Notes: generated by a model from the sequence alone, not told the origin. A stretch of DNA of 64,000 bases from Paraburkholderia piptadeniae (GCF_900007165.1 NZ_CYGY02000043.1:1-64000); one strand, 5' to 3'. Counted from the stretch's first letter, positions 7,962 through 17,125 are shown. Program-made: numbers and translations.

Positions 7962-8792
7962 TCAGGCCTCGACATAGAAGCGCTCGCGCAACTCGCCGAT
8001 GCCGAGCGTTTCCATCACCTCATTGAGCCGTTCCGCCGGACGACGGCGCGGCAAGTCCTTATAGGTCGCGATGATGAGCTCGTTCTTCATCGAGTGCTCC
8101 CAGCCGACCAGTTCCGTCACGTTGACCTGATAGCCGTGCGCTTCCAGTTGCAGGCAGCGCAGCACATTGGTGATCTGGCTGCCAAACTCGCGCGTGTGCA
8201 GCGGATGCCGCCAGATCTCCGTCAGCGCGTTGCCGAGCGATTTGCCCTTGTTCTTGCGCAGCACGCCCGCCACTTCCGCCTGGCAACACGGCACGACGAC
8301 GATGTACTTAGCGTGCTTTTCCAGCGCGAAGCGGATAGCGTCGTCGGTCGCGGTGTTGCATGCGTGCAAGGCCGTGACAATGTCGACGTTCGCCGGCAGT
8401 TTGTCTGAAACGATTGACTCCGCTACGGAAAGATTCAGAAACGACATACCCTTGAAGCCGAGGCGCGCAGCAAGCTCTTCGGACCTCGTAACCAGCTCCT
8501 CGCGCGTCTCAATGCCGAAAATGTGTGAGTTATCCCGCAGTTCCTTGACGAAAAGGTCGTACAGAATAAAGCCAAGGTAGGACTTGCCTGCGCCATGATC
8601 GACGAGGGTCAGTTCGCCTCTCGTCTCCTTCACGTCCTGGAGCAGTGGCTCGATGAACTGGAACAGGTGATAGACCTGCTTGAGCTTGCGGCGGCTGTCC
8701 TGGTTCATCTTGCCGTCGCGCGTCAGGATATGGAGTTCTTTCAGCAGTTCGATCGACTGGTTAGGACGGACTTCGTAAGTTTTGCTGGACAT
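7962..8792 (-). CDS. Class I SAM-dependent methyltransferase (METTL25/RRNAD1-like domain)
   Basis: A 276-residue protein. The SAM-binding motif I is LVDHGAGKSYLGF (near residues 63-75), an acidic motif II follows (FGIETREEL), and HACNTATDDAI with VPCCQ form the signature of the MTase_32 group (PF13679-type) found in METTL25-like proteins. The Cys pair in VPCCQ is conserved in that group. The substrate is unknown; related proteins are suspected RNA or protein methylases. The start ATG gives MSSKTYEVRPN. Nothing in the neighbourhood points to a pathway. Confidence 0.72.
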   Translation of the reverse strand: MSSKTYEVRPNQSIELLKELHILTRDGKMNQDSRRKLKQVYHLFQFIEPLLQDVKETRGELTLVDHGAGKSYLGFILYDLFVKELRDNSHIFGIETREELVTRSEELAARLGFKGMSFLNLSVAESIVSDKLPANVDIVTALHACNTATDDAIRFALEKHAKYIVVVPCCQAEVAGVLRKNKGKSLGNALTEIWRHPLHTREFGSQITNVLRCLQLEAHGYQVNVTELVGWEHSMKNELIIATYKDLPRRRPAERLNEVMETLGIGELRERFYVEA

Positions 8793-9201
8793 CGAATGAA
8801 CCCGCCACCGATTGCATTGCGAACGTGCGTCAGGTGACGGAAAAAGGGAAAAGTGTCTGTCAGTTTACCCAAAGCGCGGCGGACGGTCCCGGTTCTTCCG
8901 CGTCGACGGCGATACCGCGCCCAGCCAGGAACAGTTCGTGCAACAAAGCGGCTGACTCTGGACCTGCGGGGCAAGCGTGTCGCGATGCAGGAGTCGTCTG
9001 TCGCGGGCCAGAGGCAAGCCGTACGGTGCGCCTGACGGCCGCGGGACGCATGACAAGAGACAAGCCAGGCGACCGGCCGCTGCGGCATCGAGACCGCCGG
9101 TACGCGTGGGGGAGGTCGAACGGCAACATGGTTCGAACGTTACATAACCTGAAGCGCGCCGGGACTGCAACGAAGCGCGCTCAGATCTGATGAGGCGGCA
9201 A
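8793..9201. other. Intergenic region with no recognised feature
   Basis: About 410 bp between the divergent methyltransferase and hypothetical genes. Several open frames cross it (for example 8825-9190 plus and 8860-9129 minus), but they are Arg- and Ala-rich GC-driven frames without ribosome sites or family resemblance. It must hold two promoters; I could not identify convincing -35/-10 pairs. Confidence 0.5.
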
Positions 9202-9522
9202 ATGGATACGACACCCAACGGAAACGCCGAGCGCAAGTTTCAGGAGCTCATGGCGAAACTGCTGGCCACGCCCGAGTGGACGGAAAAGCAGCAGCTGGAA
9301 CTCGAAATGGCGCGCGACATCTCAGTCGAGATGTTGCATCTCGCGGAAGCCATGCGCGACGGCAGCGTCGATCTGGAGACGTGCCTGACGCTGCTCAAAT
9401 ACGCGAAAGTGCTGGACTTCGTGATGACGACACTCGCGTCGCGTCGCGACATCAAGCCTCAGACGCTGCGCGTGATCTTCAAACTCGCGGGACTCAAGGT
9501 CGACGAAGCCTATCCGGGCTGA
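9202..9522 (+). CDS. Hypothetical helical protein, 106 aa
   Basis: I do not recognise this family. The protein is soluble, predicted mostly alpha-helical, with an acidic N-terminal half (KFQELMAKLL, MARDISVEMLHLAEAM) and a C-terminal LRVIFKLAGLKVDEAYPG. There is no signal peptide, membrane segment or metal motif. I chose ATG 9202 because GAGGCGG lies just upstream; an in-frame ATG at 9190 would add 4 residues. Codon use matches the neighbours. It stands alone and is convergent with the DUF1059 gene. Confidence 0.6.
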   Translation: MDTTPNGNAERKFQELMAKLLATPEWTEKQQLELEMARDISVEMLHLAEAMRDGSVDLETCLTLLKYAKVLDFVMTTLASRRDIKPQTLRVIFKLAGLKVDEAYPG

Positions 9523-9601
9523 GTCCGTCACCGGCTGCGCGGCACGTCGCGCAACCGCTTGCTTCGACCTGCTTGTGGCGGCACGTGCTCCTCGCCAGGT
9601 C

Positions 9602-9626
9602 GGCGCGGTGATCTGATCGCCGCGCC
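9602..9626. terminator. Hairpin at a convergent junction, possible terminator
   Basis: GGCGCGGTGAT (9602-9612) pairs with ATCGCCGCGCC (9616-9626) over 11 bp with one wobble and a 3-nt loop, between the convergent 106-aa gene and the DUF1059 gene. No T-tract follows on either strand, so termination is uncertain. Confidence 0.35.
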
Positions 9627-9642
9627 TAAGCTCACGGACACG

Positions 9643-9855
9643 CTATGCGGCGGCAGGCCCGCCGACCGGCGGCGTGCCATCGTGGAACATCGACTTCAAT
9701 TGCTCGCGCAGTTCTGGCGTATCGCTGTGCTTGTGCGCCTGGACTGCATGTCCGACGGCGGCTTCGAGCAGTTCGCTTTCCGAATCGGCAGATAGCGCGA
9801 CTGTGCAGTTGATGTCGCTCGGGAATTCGCGGCAATCGATGTATTTGCGACCCAT
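9643..9855 (-). CDS. DUF1059 family small protein
   Basis: A 70-residue protein beginning MGRKYIDCREFPSD, the hallmark of the DUF1059 family (short proteins with a conserved Cys near residue 8 and a second-half HAVQAHKH segment). The C-terminus LREQLKSMFHDG also fits. ATG 9855 is supported by GAGGAG 7-8 nt upstream. A much longer in-frame reading to 10140 is Arg/Pro-rich and lacks a ribosome site, so I reject it. Function is unknown; the family often appears in stress-related lists. Confidence 0.75.
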   Translation of the reverse strand: MGRKYIDCREFPSDINCTVALSADSESELLEAAVGHAVQAHKHSDTPELREQLKSMFHDGTPPVGGPAAA

Positions 9856-10164
9856 GACAGTCTCCTCAGACCAAAAGCGTCGCGCACGGCGCGTGCGCTG
9901 GCACGGCCTCGCCATATCGGTCGGCGAAGCTGCGGGCAGCGGCGAAATGCGTGAGTCGTGCGCGACAGGACGGCGCGGAGTGCGCCGGAACGGAAGGGAT
10001 GTGAGAAAAGTATAGGTCGCGTGTGCCGCCGCGCGAGCCCGCTGCGAGCCCCGCAGCATGTTCGCCGCGGGTTTGCCGGGCTTCCAGGCCAGTGGGACAA
10101 TACCGGCTTTTGCGCCGCACGCTTTGCCCCGCGTCTCCACTCACTCCTTCGCTGCCTCAAGCCG

Positions 10165-11436
10165 ATGTCGAACTCGCCCGATCACGTCCAGGATCACGTC
10201 CGCGTTGCCGTTATCGGCGGCGGCCCAGCGGGGCTGATGGCCGCCGAAGCACTGGCGCGCGGGGGCCTACGCGCCGACGTGTACGACGCAATGCCGTCCG
10301 TCGGCCGCAAGTTTCTGATGGCGGGCAAAGGCGGCATGAACATCACGCACTCCGAGCCGATTGAGCCGTTTCTCGATCGTTACGGCGAGCGCCGCGCGGA
10401 TATCGCGCCGCTGCTCGACGTGTTCGGACCGCATGCACTGCGCGCGTGGCTCGACGAGTTGGACGTCGAGACGTTTGTCGGCAGTTCGGGGCGCGTGTTT
10501 CCGACCGACATGAAAGCCGCGCCGATGCTGCGCGCGTGGCTGCATCGATTGCGGGAATCGGGCGTGCGCTTTCATATGCGGCACAAGTGGATCGGCTGGT
10601 CGCCTTCATCCGATGACGCGCATGGCCTCCGCTTCTCGACACCCGCAGGCGAGCAGGACGTCACTGCGGACGCCGTGGTCCTTGCACTGGGCGGCGGCAG
10701 CTGGGCGCGCCTCGGCTCCGATGCCGCGTGGGTCGCGCTGATGCAGGAGCGCGATGTCCCCGTCGCGCCGCTATTGCCCACGAACTGCGGCTTCGACGCT
10801 GACTGGACCGACTTCTTCCGCGATCGCTACGCAGGCCAGCCCGTAAAGCCGGTGTCGATCAGCATCGAAGGCATGGACGGCTTTGTCCAGCATCGACAAG
10901 GTGAGTTCGTCGTAACGTCGACGGGAATCGAAGGGAGTCTTGTGTATGCGCTTTCCTCGACGATTCGCGACCGCCTGCTCGCCGAAGGCGAAGCAACGAT
11001 ACGGCTCGATCTCGCGCCCGGCCTGACGGCACAGCGCGTGTTCGATGAAGTGACGCGGCCGCGCGGCTCGCGCTCGATGTCGAGTCATCTGCACAGCCGG
11101 ATCGGCATTGCGGGCGTGAAGCTCGGCTTGCTGCACGAATGCCTGTCGAAGGAAGACTTCGCCGATGCGGCAACGCTCGCCCACGCGATCAAATCGCTGC
11201 CGCTGCGGCTTGCACGCGCGCGCCCTATCGACGAAGCGATCAGCAGCGCGGGCGGCGTTCCGTTCGAAGCGCTCGATCGCGCGCTGATGCTCAGGCAGTT
11301 GCCCGGCGTGTTCTGCGCGGGCGAGATGCTCGACTGGGAGGCGCCGACGGGCGGCTATTTGTTGACGGCCTGCTTCGCCAGCGGCGTCGTCGCGGGGCGC
11401 GGCGCGCTGGATTATGTCCAAGCGTCGAAGCGTTGA
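10165..11436 (+). CDS. NAD(P)/FAD-dependent oxidoreductase (BaiN/HI0933-like)
   Basis: A 423-residue flavoprotein. The Rossmann FAD motif is VAVIGGGPAGLMAAEA near residues 13-28, followed by the family block GRKFLMAGKGGMNITH and the GRVFPTDMKAAPML segment typical of HI0933/YhiN/BaiN-like proteins. A C-terminal GEMLDWEAPTGGYLLTACF closes the FAD site. Start ATG 10165 gives MSNSPDH; the open frame continues to 9958 but that extension is Arg-rich and non-homologous. The physiological substrate is unknown. It is convergent with the methyltransferase at 11474, with only 37 bp between stops. Confidence 0.85.
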   Translation: MSNSPDHVQDHVRVAVIGGGPAGLMAAEALARGGLRADVYDAMPSVGRKFLMAGKGGMNITHSEPIEPFLDRYGERRADIAPLLDVFGPHALRAWLDELDVETFVGSSGRVFPTDMKAAPMLRAWLHRLRESGVRFHMRHKWIGWSPSSDDAHGLRFSTPAGEQDVTADAVVLALGGGSWARLGSDAAWVALMQERDVPVAPLLPTNCGFDADWTDFFRDRYAGQPVKPVSISIEGMDGFVQHRQGEFVVTSTGIEGSLVYALSSTIRDRLLAEGEATIRLDLAPGLTAQRVFDEVTRPRGSRSMSSHLHSRIGIAGVKLGLLHECLSKEDFADAATLAHAIKSLPLRLARARPIDEAISSAGGVPFEALDRALMLRQLPGVFCAGEMLDWEAPTGGYLLTACFASGVVAGRGALDYVQASKR

Positions 11437-11473
11437 GCCGTAGCCCGTTTGCGCCCGTCACGCGATCAACGCT

Positions 11474-12598
11474 TCATTTGGCCTTGAGCCGCCACAGCGA
11501 CGTGACTTCGGCGACGCGCGCCGTGTGCAACGGGTCCGTCGTGTCCGTCGCCTTCGGATGACGCGGCTTGATGTCCTCGCGCCCAGCGACGGTGAGACGC
11601 GCGTTGTCGATTGCGACCAACAGCCAGTCGCGCGTGCGCATGCCGAGATGCTCCGCGAAATCGGACAGAATCAGCCAGCCTTCACCGTCCGGCTCGAGAT
11701 GATCGGCGAGACCATTCAAAAAACCGAGCAGCATCCGATTCTCATAGTCGTACACCGCGTTTTCGATCGGCGATGCGGGACGCGCCGGCACCCACGGCGG
11801 ATTGCAGACGACGAGCGGCGAACGGCCTTCCGGGAACAGATCGGCTGCGACGATCTCGACCTGCCTGTCATAACCGAGGCGCGTCAGGTTTTCTTTCGCG
11901 CACGCCAGCGCGCGCGGGTCCTGGTCGGTCGCGACGATACGCTTGACGCCGCGCTTCGCAAGAACGGCCGACAGCACGCCCGTGCCGACGCCGATATCGA
12001 ACGCCTTTTCGAGCGACGGCAACGGCGTCCGCGCAACGAGATCCACATACTCGCCGCGCACTGGCGAGAACACGCCGTAGTGCGGGTGGATGCGCTCCTG
12101 AAGCGCGGGAATCTCGACGCCCTTCTTGCGCCATTCATGTGCGCCGATCAGGCCAAGCAGTTCGCGTAACGAAACGATTGACGACTCCTGCGTCGGCGGT
12201 CCGTAGACTTCTTCGCACGCCTGTCGAACATCGGGCGCGCGGCGCAGCGGAATCGTGTAGTCGCCTTCGAGCGGAACCAGCAGCATGCCGAGCGTGCGTG
12301 CGCGCTGCGACTGGGCTTGCCGGTGAAGGTTGAACGCATCGAGCGGACTGGCGGCCTGCTTGCGCGGCTTGCGTTCGAGCCGGCGAGTCATCGCCTGCAG
12401 CAGTTGGCGCGCGTTCTGGAAATCGCCGCGCCACAGCAGCGCGGTGCCCTCGCAGGCAAGGCGATAGGCAGCGTCGGCCGTAGTGCGATCGTCGGCGATC
12501 ACGACGCGTTTGGCGGGCGGGACGGCGGCTTCGGAACGCCAACGCGCGGAATGCGGGCCGTCGGCTTCGGGCCAGGTCAAGGTGGGGAAATCGGTCAT
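11474..12598 (-). CDS. Class I SAM methyltransferase, PrmC/HemK-like NPPW enzyme
   Basis: A 374-residue protein. The C-terminal half is a methyltransferase fold: motif I is AFDIGVGTGVLSAVLAKRG, the acidic residue follows in VATDQDP, and VVCNPPWVP is the (N/D)PPY-type catalytic motif of N-methyltransferases acting on glutamine or nucleobases. The N-terminal 180 residues form an accessory domain rich in Arg and Ala. I chose ATG 12598 (MTDFPTLTWP); the in-frame start at 12640 adds 14 unlikely residues. Substrate unknown; PrmC itself is smaller. Confidence 0.72.
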   Translation of the reverse strand: MTDFPTLTWPEADGPHSARWRSEAAVPPAKRVVIADDRTTADAAYRLACEGTALLWRGDFQNARQLLQAMTRRLERKPRKQAASPLDAFNLHRQAQSQRARTLGMLLVPLEGDYTIPLRRAPDVRQACEEVYGPPTQESSIVSLRELLGLIGAHEWRKKGVEIPALQERIHPHYGVFSPVRGEYVDLVARTPLPSLEKAFDIGVGTGVLSAVLAKRGVKRIVATDQDPRALACAKENLTRLGYDRQVEIVAADLFPEGRSPLVVCNPPWVPARPASPIENAVYDYENRMLLGFLNGLADHLEPDGEGWLILSDFAEHLGMRTRDWLLVAIDNARLTVAGREDIKPRHPKATDTTDPLHTARVAEVTSLWRLKAK

Positions 12599-12734
12599 GT
12601 GTTTGTGGCGCGGGAGGCGGTGCAAGCACGCATGCGCCACGGGCTCTCGTTTCGATGCCCGTATTGTATTGAACGTTCCGGCGAAGCCGCGTGCTTTCGC
12701 CGTCGATGCTTCGACCAGGAACGATCACGCACCC

Positions 12735-12773
12735 AAAAACAAATCGGGCCACGCGATACCGCGTGGCCCGATT
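12735..12773 (-). terminator. Terminator of tRNA-Thr
   Basis: A 14-bp perfect stem, AATCGGGCCACGCG (12742-12755) with CGCGTGGCCCGATT (12760-12773), 4-nt loop, followed on the minus strand by TGTTTTTGGG. It starts 9 nt beyond the tRNA 3' end. Confidence 0.85.
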
Positions 12774-12782
12774 CTCAATGCG

Positions 12783-12858
<76 letters not shown>

Positions 12859-12877
12859 ATAAGACCGCGATTCTACT

Positions 12878-13354
12878 TCATTTCACGACTTTGAGGTGGC
12901 CTCTTCCGCCGCCTTTCGTTCCGTCGTCATCGGGACGCGGTTCTTCATCGGTTTCGCTGACTTTCTCCGCCGCCGCGGTCGCTTCCGGCTCGTCGGCGAT
13001 CCCGGTTTCGTCGTCCTCGGAATCTGTCGCCTCGCCGCCTGCCGACTCGACCGGGAACGCCATGCCTTGCCCGTTCTCGCGCGCGTAGATGGCGAGCACG
13101 TTCGCGACAGGCACCTCGATCTTGTGCGACTTGCCCGAAAAACGCGCGTGGAACTCGATCCACTCGTTGCCCATCTGCAGCTGGCTCGTCGCCTCGAAGC
13201 TGATGTTCAACACGATCTCGTTGTCGCGCACGAACTGACGCGGCACGCGCGTCTGGTTATCGACACGCACCGCGATATGCGGCGTATAGCCGTTATCGGT
13301 ACACCATTCGTACAGCGCGCGCAGCAGGTACGGCTTCGTGGAAATCTCTTGCAT
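12878..13354 (-). CDS. sspB: ClpXP protease specificity-enhancing factor SspB
   Basis: A 158-residue adaptor that delivers ssrA-tagged proteins to ClpXP. The N-terminal domain, starting MQEISTKPYLLRALYEWC, binds the ssrA tag. A long acidic linker (about residues 105-150, rich in Glu, Asp and Ala) leads to the C-terminal GHLKVVK, the ClpX-binding tail expected in SspB. ATG 13354 is preceded by GAGGA; an in-frame ATG 42 nt upstream is rejected. It lies 69 bp downstream of sspA on the same strand, the usual sspA-sspB pair. Confidence 0.95.
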   Translation of the reverse strand: MQEISTKPYLLRALYEWCTDNGYTPHIAVRVDNQTRVPRQFVRDNEIVLNISFEATSQLQMGNEWIEFHARFSGKSHKIEVPVANVLAIYARENGQGMAFPVESAGGEATDSEDDETGIADEPEATAAAEKVSETDEEPRPDDDGTKGGGRGHLKVVK

Positions 13355-13423
13355 CAACTGTCCTCGTGCCGGGCAGACGCGTGAACCGAAGCGCACGCGC
13401 CCCGCCCGAAGCCAATCTCAAAC

Positions 13424-14035
13424 TCAGCGGCGCATCACCTTTTCCGACGGCGTCAGCGCTTCGATATAGGCCGGACGGCTGAAAATACGCTCGGCGTACT
13501 TCATCAGCGGTGCGGCGTTCTTCGACAGTTCGATGCCGTAGTGATCCAGGCGCCACAACAGCGGAGCGATCGCGACGTCGAGCATCGAGAACTCTTCACC
13601 GAGCATGTACTTGTTCTTCAGGAAGATCGGCGCGAGTTGCGTCAGGCGGTCGCGAATCGCGAGGCGCGCCTTCTCGTGATTCTTCTCGGCGGCCTTGCCC
13701 TTCTCGTTTTCGAGCGTGCCGACGTGGACGAACAGCTCCTTCTCGAAGTTCAGCAAGAACAGGCGCGCGCGGGCACGCTGGACGGGGTCCGCGGGCATCA
13801 GTTGCGGATGCGGGAAGCGCTCGTCGATATACTCGTTGATGATGTTCGATTCATAAAGGATCAGGTCCCGTTCGACGAGAATCGGCACCTGACCATACGG
13901 ATTCATCACGGCGATGTCTTCCGGTTTGTTGAACAGGTCGACGTCGCGGATTTCGAAGTCCATGCCCTTTTCGAACAACACCAGCCGGCAGCGCTGGGAG
14001 AACGGGCAAGTAGTGCCGGAATACAGAACCATCAT
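13424..14035 (-). CDS. sspA: Stringent starvation protein A, SspA
   Basis: A 203-residue RNA-polymerase-associated protein with a glutathione-S-transferase fold. The N-terminal thioredoxin-like domain begins MMVLYSGTTCPFSQRCR; NPYGQVPILVERD and LYESNIINEYIDERFPHP are the conserved surface and fold motifs, and the helical C-terminal domain follows from about residue 85. The start could be either of two adjacent ATGs (14035 or 14032). It lies directly downstream of petC with a terminator-like structure between them, and upstream of sspB. Confidence 0.95.
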   Translation of the reverse strand: MMVLYSGTTCPFSQRCRLVLFEKGMDFEIRDVDLFNKPEDIAVMNPYGQVPILVERDLILYESNIINEYIDERFPHPQLMPADPVQRARARLFLLNFEKELFVHVGTLENEKGKAAEKNHEKARLAIRDRLTQLAPIFLKNKYMLGEEFSMLDVAIAPLLWRLDHYGIELSKNAAPLMKYAERIFSRPAYIEALTPSEKVMRR

Positions 14036-14048
14036 GTTTGCGTTTCCT

Positions 14049-14111
14049 CAAAAAACTTAAAGGGCCAGCGAGCGGGAAAACCGTCCTGCAGGTCTTCCCT
14101 TGCGCCGGCCC
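14049..14111 (-). terminator. Terminator between petC and sspA
   Basis: Long imperfect stem on the minus strand: GGGCC...GCG..GGGAA pairs with TTCCC..CGC..GGCCC (14062-14111), followed by TTTAAGTTTTTT. It would end petABC transcription before sspA; sspA must then have its own promoter in or near this structure. Confidence 0.55.
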
Positions 14112-14130
14112 CACACCCGTCACGGTGTGA

Positions 14131-14883
14131 CTATTTGATATCTTTCCAGTACGCGGCGTTCAGTCGCCAGGCGAAAAAGCTCAGAACGCCGAGGAACAGC
14201 AGCACCCACACGCCAAGCTGACGACGGGTTTTCTGCGTCGGTTCGGACATCCATGAAAGGTACGACACGAGGTCGGCCACAGCAGAATCATAATCCACCG
14301 GCGACATCGTCCCCGGCGTGACCTGCTGGAAGCCCACGAATTTCTTGACCTTTTCCTTCGTCTCTTCGTCGACTTCGTCTTCGAACTTCGCCGTTCGTTG
14401 CCCCTGAAGCTGCCACAGCACGTGAGGCATGCTCACGTTTTCGTACACGATATTGTTCCAGCCTGTCGGTCGTGTGTCATCGCGGTAGAAACCGCGCAAA
14501 TACGTGTACAGCCAGTCGCGGTTCTTTGCGCGCGCTTCCACGGACAGATCCGGCGGCGTCGCGCCGAACCACGCTTTCGCGTCGTCGGGGCGCATTGCGA
14601 CCGTCATCGTATTGCCGACTTTATCTGTCGTGAACAACAGGTTTTTTTCAATTTCCTTCTGCGAAATGCCGATATCTTGCAATCGGCTGTAACGCATCAG
14701 GCTCGCGCTGTGGCAATTCAGGCAGTAGTTTACAAACAATTGAGCGCCGTGCTGCAACGAGGCGATATTTTCGGTGTTGTCGGGCGCGCGGTCGAGCGGG
14801 ATTTCGTCCGCGCGAACGGGTGCCGTGGACAGCGCCAGCGCCGTTGCGCCGAGCAGCGCGAGCGTCGAAAGCAGTTTTTTCAT
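14131..14883 (-). CDS. petC: Cytochrome c1 of the bc1 complex
   Basis: A 250-residue membrane-anchored c-type cytochrome that passes electrons from the Rieske centre to cytochrome c. A signal peptide (residues 1-25, MKKLLSTLALLG...APVRA) is followed by the haem motif C54-LN-C57-H58. A C-terminal helix near residues 225-242 (VWVLLFLGVLSFFAW) anchors it. ATG 14883 is preceded by AGGAGAAAACGAAG; the frame stays open much further upstream through petB in another phase, which is not coding. Third gene of petA-petB-petC, 23 bp after petB. Confidence 0.96.
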   Translation of the reverse strand: MKKLLSTLALLGATALALSTAPVRADEIPLDRAPDNTENIASLQHGAQLFVNYCLNCHSASLMRYSRLQDIGISQKEIEKNLLFTTDKVGNTMTVAMRPDDAKAWFGATPPDLSVEARAKNRDWLYTYLRGFYRDDTRPTGWNNIVYENVSMPHVLWQLQGQRTAKFEDEVDEETKEKVKKFVGFQQVTPGTMSPVDYDSAVADLVSYLSWMSEPTQKTRRQLGVWVLLFLGVLSFFAWRLNAAYWKDIK

Positions 14884-14906
14884 CTTCGTTTTCTCCTGGC
14901 TCGCGG

Positions 14907-16289
14907 TTAGTGGGGTTTGAACCGCACTCGTTCCGGTGGCTGCTTGAACTTGCCAAGCGGCGTCCAGAACGGCATGCCAAGGAAGAACGCGAAGTAGATC
15001 AGTGCGCAAATCTGCGCGATCAGCGTCGCGGCCGGCGACGGCGGCTTCGTTCCGAGGAACGCCAGCGTCAGGAAGGCCAGCACGAAGATCGCGTAAAACG
15101 CCTTGTGGAAGAACGGCCGGTAACGGATCGACTTCACGGGCGACCGGTCGAGCCACGGCAGGAAGAACAGCGACACCACCGCGCTGCCCATCACCACCAC
15201 GCCCCAGAACTTCGACTCGGTGAACGCCATCGCCAGAATCACGAGGACTGCGAGCACGGGCAGACCGAGCTTCCACTTGCCGCGCGCCCGCACCAGCGCG
15301 AACAGGCCCAACAGGCCGATCACGATCATCAGCACGATCTTGAACGGGTCCGTTGTGGCACGCAGCATCGCGTAGAACGCGGTGAAGTACCAGACGGGAG
15401 CGATTTCGGGCGGCGTCTGCAGCGGATTCGCCGGGATGAAATTGTTCGCTTCGAGGAAGTACCCGCCCATCTCCGGTGCGAAGAAGATGATCGCCGCGAA
15501 CACCATCAGGAAGATGCACACGCCCATGAAGTCGTGCACCGAGTAGTACGGATGGAACGGAATGCCGTCGAGAGGAATGCCCTTCGAATCCTTCTTCGCC
15601 TTGATCTCGATGCCGTCAGGATTGTTCGACCCCACTTCGTGCAGCGCGACGATGTGCACGAACACGAGCAGCAGCAGCACCAGCGGAATCGCGATTACGT
15701 GAAACGCGAAGAAGCGGTTCAGCGTGACGTCCGACACGACGTAGTCGCCGCGAATCCACAGCGAAAGATCGGGGCCGATGAACGGAATCGCCGAGAACAG
15801 GTTCACGATCACCTGCGCGCCCCAGAAGGACATCTGGCCCCACGGCAGCAGATAGCCGAAGAACGCTTCCGCCATCAGGCTAAGGAAGATCGCGCAGCCG
15901 AAGATCCACACAAGCTCGCGCGGCTTGCGGTACGAACCGTACAGCAGCCCGCGGAACATATGCAGATACACGACGACGAAGAACATCGATGCGCCGGTCG
16001 AGTGCATGTAGCGGATCAACCAGCCCCACGGCACCTCGCGCATGATGTACTCGACCGATGCGAACGCCGTCATCGAGTCGGGCTTGTAGTTCATCGTCAG
16101 GAAGATGCCGGTGACGATCTGATTCACCAGCACCAGCAGCGCGAGCGAGCCGAAGAAGTACCAGAAGTTGAAGTTCTTCGGCGCGTAGTACTCGGAGACG
16201 TGCGCTTTCCACGTCGCCGTCATCGGAAAACGGCGATCGATCCAGCCGGTCAGCCCCGTCGTTTCCAACTCTTTTTCGGTTGTCGCCAT
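14907..16289 (-). CDS. petB: Cytochrome b of the bc1 complex
   Basis: A 460-residue polytopic inner-membrane protein carrying both b haems and the quinone sites. Visible landmarks are WYFFGSLALLVLVNQIVTG, the Qo-site region EAFFGYLLPWGQMSFWGAQV, and the b-haem histidines in STGAS/YLHMFRG and FHVIAIPL. PEWY of many cytochromes b reads PVWY in APVWYFTAFY. The ATG overlaps the petA stop as TAATG, so translation is coupled. The C-terminal half, typical of the full-length proteobacterial form, is included. Confidence 0.96.
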   Translation of the reverse strand: MATTEKELETTGLTGWIDRRFPMTATWKAHVSEYYAPKNFNFWYFFGSLALLVLVNQIVTGIFLTMNYKPDSMTAFASVEYIMREVPWGWLIRYMHSTGASMFFVVVYLHMFRGLLYGSYRKPRELVWIFGCAIFLSLMAEAFFGYLLPWGQMSFWGAQVIVNLFSAIPFIGPDLSLWIRGDYVVSDVTLNRFFAFHVIAIPLVLLLLVFVHIVALHEVGSNNPDGIEIKAKKDSKGIPLDGIPFHPYYSVHDFMGVCIFLMVFAAIIFFAPEMGGYFLEANNFIPANPLQTPPEIAPVWYFTAFYAMLRATTDPFKIVLMIVIGLLGLFALVRARGKWKLGLPVLAVLVILAMAFTESKFWGVVVMGSAVVSLFFLPWLDRSPVKSIRYRPFFHKAFYAIFVLAFLTLAFLGTKPPSPAATLIAQICALIYFAFFLGMPFWTPLGKFKQPPERVRFKPH

Positions 16290-16906
16290 TACGCTTCTCC
16301 TTTCTCGTCCTTGCCGATCACGAGCGTGGTGCCCGTGATCATGTAAGGCGGGATATCGAGGTTTTGCGGCGCAGGTTTGTTCTTGAAGACGCGGCCGGCC
16401 ATGTCATAGGTCGAGCCGTGGCACGGGCAGAGGAAGCCGCCAGGCCAGTCGTCGGGCAGGTTCGGCTGCGCGCCTTCCTGGAAGCGGGGAGTCGGCGTGC
16501 AGCCAAGGTGGGTGCACACCGCGACGGCAACGAAAAGATTCTTGTGATCAGTGCGCGAGCGGAACTCGTTCTTGCAGTAATCCGGCTCGGGCAGCGAAAA
16601 AGGGTTCTTGGTTTCGGGGTCGGCGACTTCTTTGTCGGCCTTCTGGACGTCGGCCAGCATCTTGTCGGTCCGGTTGATGATCCAGACGGGCTTGCCGCGC
16701 CATGCGACAGTCAGCATGTCGCCGGGCTTCAGGTTGGAGATATCGACTTCGACCGGCGCGCCTGCCGCCTTGGCCTTTTCGGATGGTGCAAACGAACTAA
16801 CAAAGGGTACGACAGTGGCGACTCCTCCGATGCCACCTGCTACGGTCGTCGCAATCAGCCAGCTACGGCGGCTGCCGTCGACGCGTTCATCTTCCTTGTC
16901 TCGCAT
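16289..16906 (-). CDS. petA: Rieske iron-sulfur protein of the bc1 complex
   Basis: A 205-residue protein with an N-terminal twin-Arg type segment (SRRSWLIATTVAGG, residues 12-25) that suits Tat export, as known for Rieske proteins. The [2Fe-2S] ligands are in CTHLGC and CPCHGS, with the intervening Cys pair forming the family disulfide. I chose the ATG at 16906 (MRDKEDERVD), the N-terminus usual in this genus; the frame extends to 16984 without a better ribosome site. First gene of the pet operon. The tat genes lie 2.4 kb away. Confidence 0.93.
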   Translation of the reverse strand: MRDKEDERVDGSRRSWLIATTVAGGIGGVATVVPFVSSFAPSEKAKAAGAPVEVDISNLKPGDMLTVAWRGKPVWIINRTDKMLADVQKADKEVADPETKNPFSLPEPDYCKNEFRSRTDHKNLFVAVAVCTHLGCTPTPRFQEGAQPNLPDDWPGGFLCPCHGSTYDMAGRVFKNKPAPQNLDIPPYMITGTTLVIGKDEKGEA

Positions 16907-17002
16907 CACACGCCCCACTTCTGAGTTGGATTTTTCCTTCACGTCGGGTCTACCGCCGCTAGTTTGCTCGAATGGAGTCAGCATTTACAAGGGCCGATTG
17001 CC

Positions 17003-17047
17003 AAAAACCGTGCGAAGTCATTGATAAATCAGGGTTTCCCCGCACGG
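17003..17047 (-). terminator. Possible terminator after the Nif3-like gene
   Basis: CCGTGCG (17008-17014) and CGCACGG (17041-17047) form a 7-bp stem with a 26-nt loop, followed by TTTTT on the minus strand. It lies between the Nif3-like gene and petA. The long loop lowers confidence. Confidence 0.4.
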
Positions 17048-17125
17048 ATCGCAAACATTTTTGCAGCCTTTTTTAAGCATTTCCTCCGTTTTTGAAGCCT
17101 TTTTGTTGCGTAATCGGATCGTTAT

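Noticed and set aside
9856..10140. N-terminal extension of the DUF1059 gene
   Set aside because: Arg/Pro-rich and not in the family; the start at 9855 has a strong GAGGAG.
14131..15519. Reading petC as a 462-residue protein fused to a second frame inside petB
   Set aside because: The N-terminal half is petB in the wrong frame; the true start is the ATG after AGGAGAAAACGAAG before a clear signal peptide at 14883.
16907..17125. A petA promoter with TTGCGA -35
   Set aside because: Candidate -10 hexamers at 16-18 bp are poor; the region is better explained as a possible Nif3 terminator plus unknown promoter.
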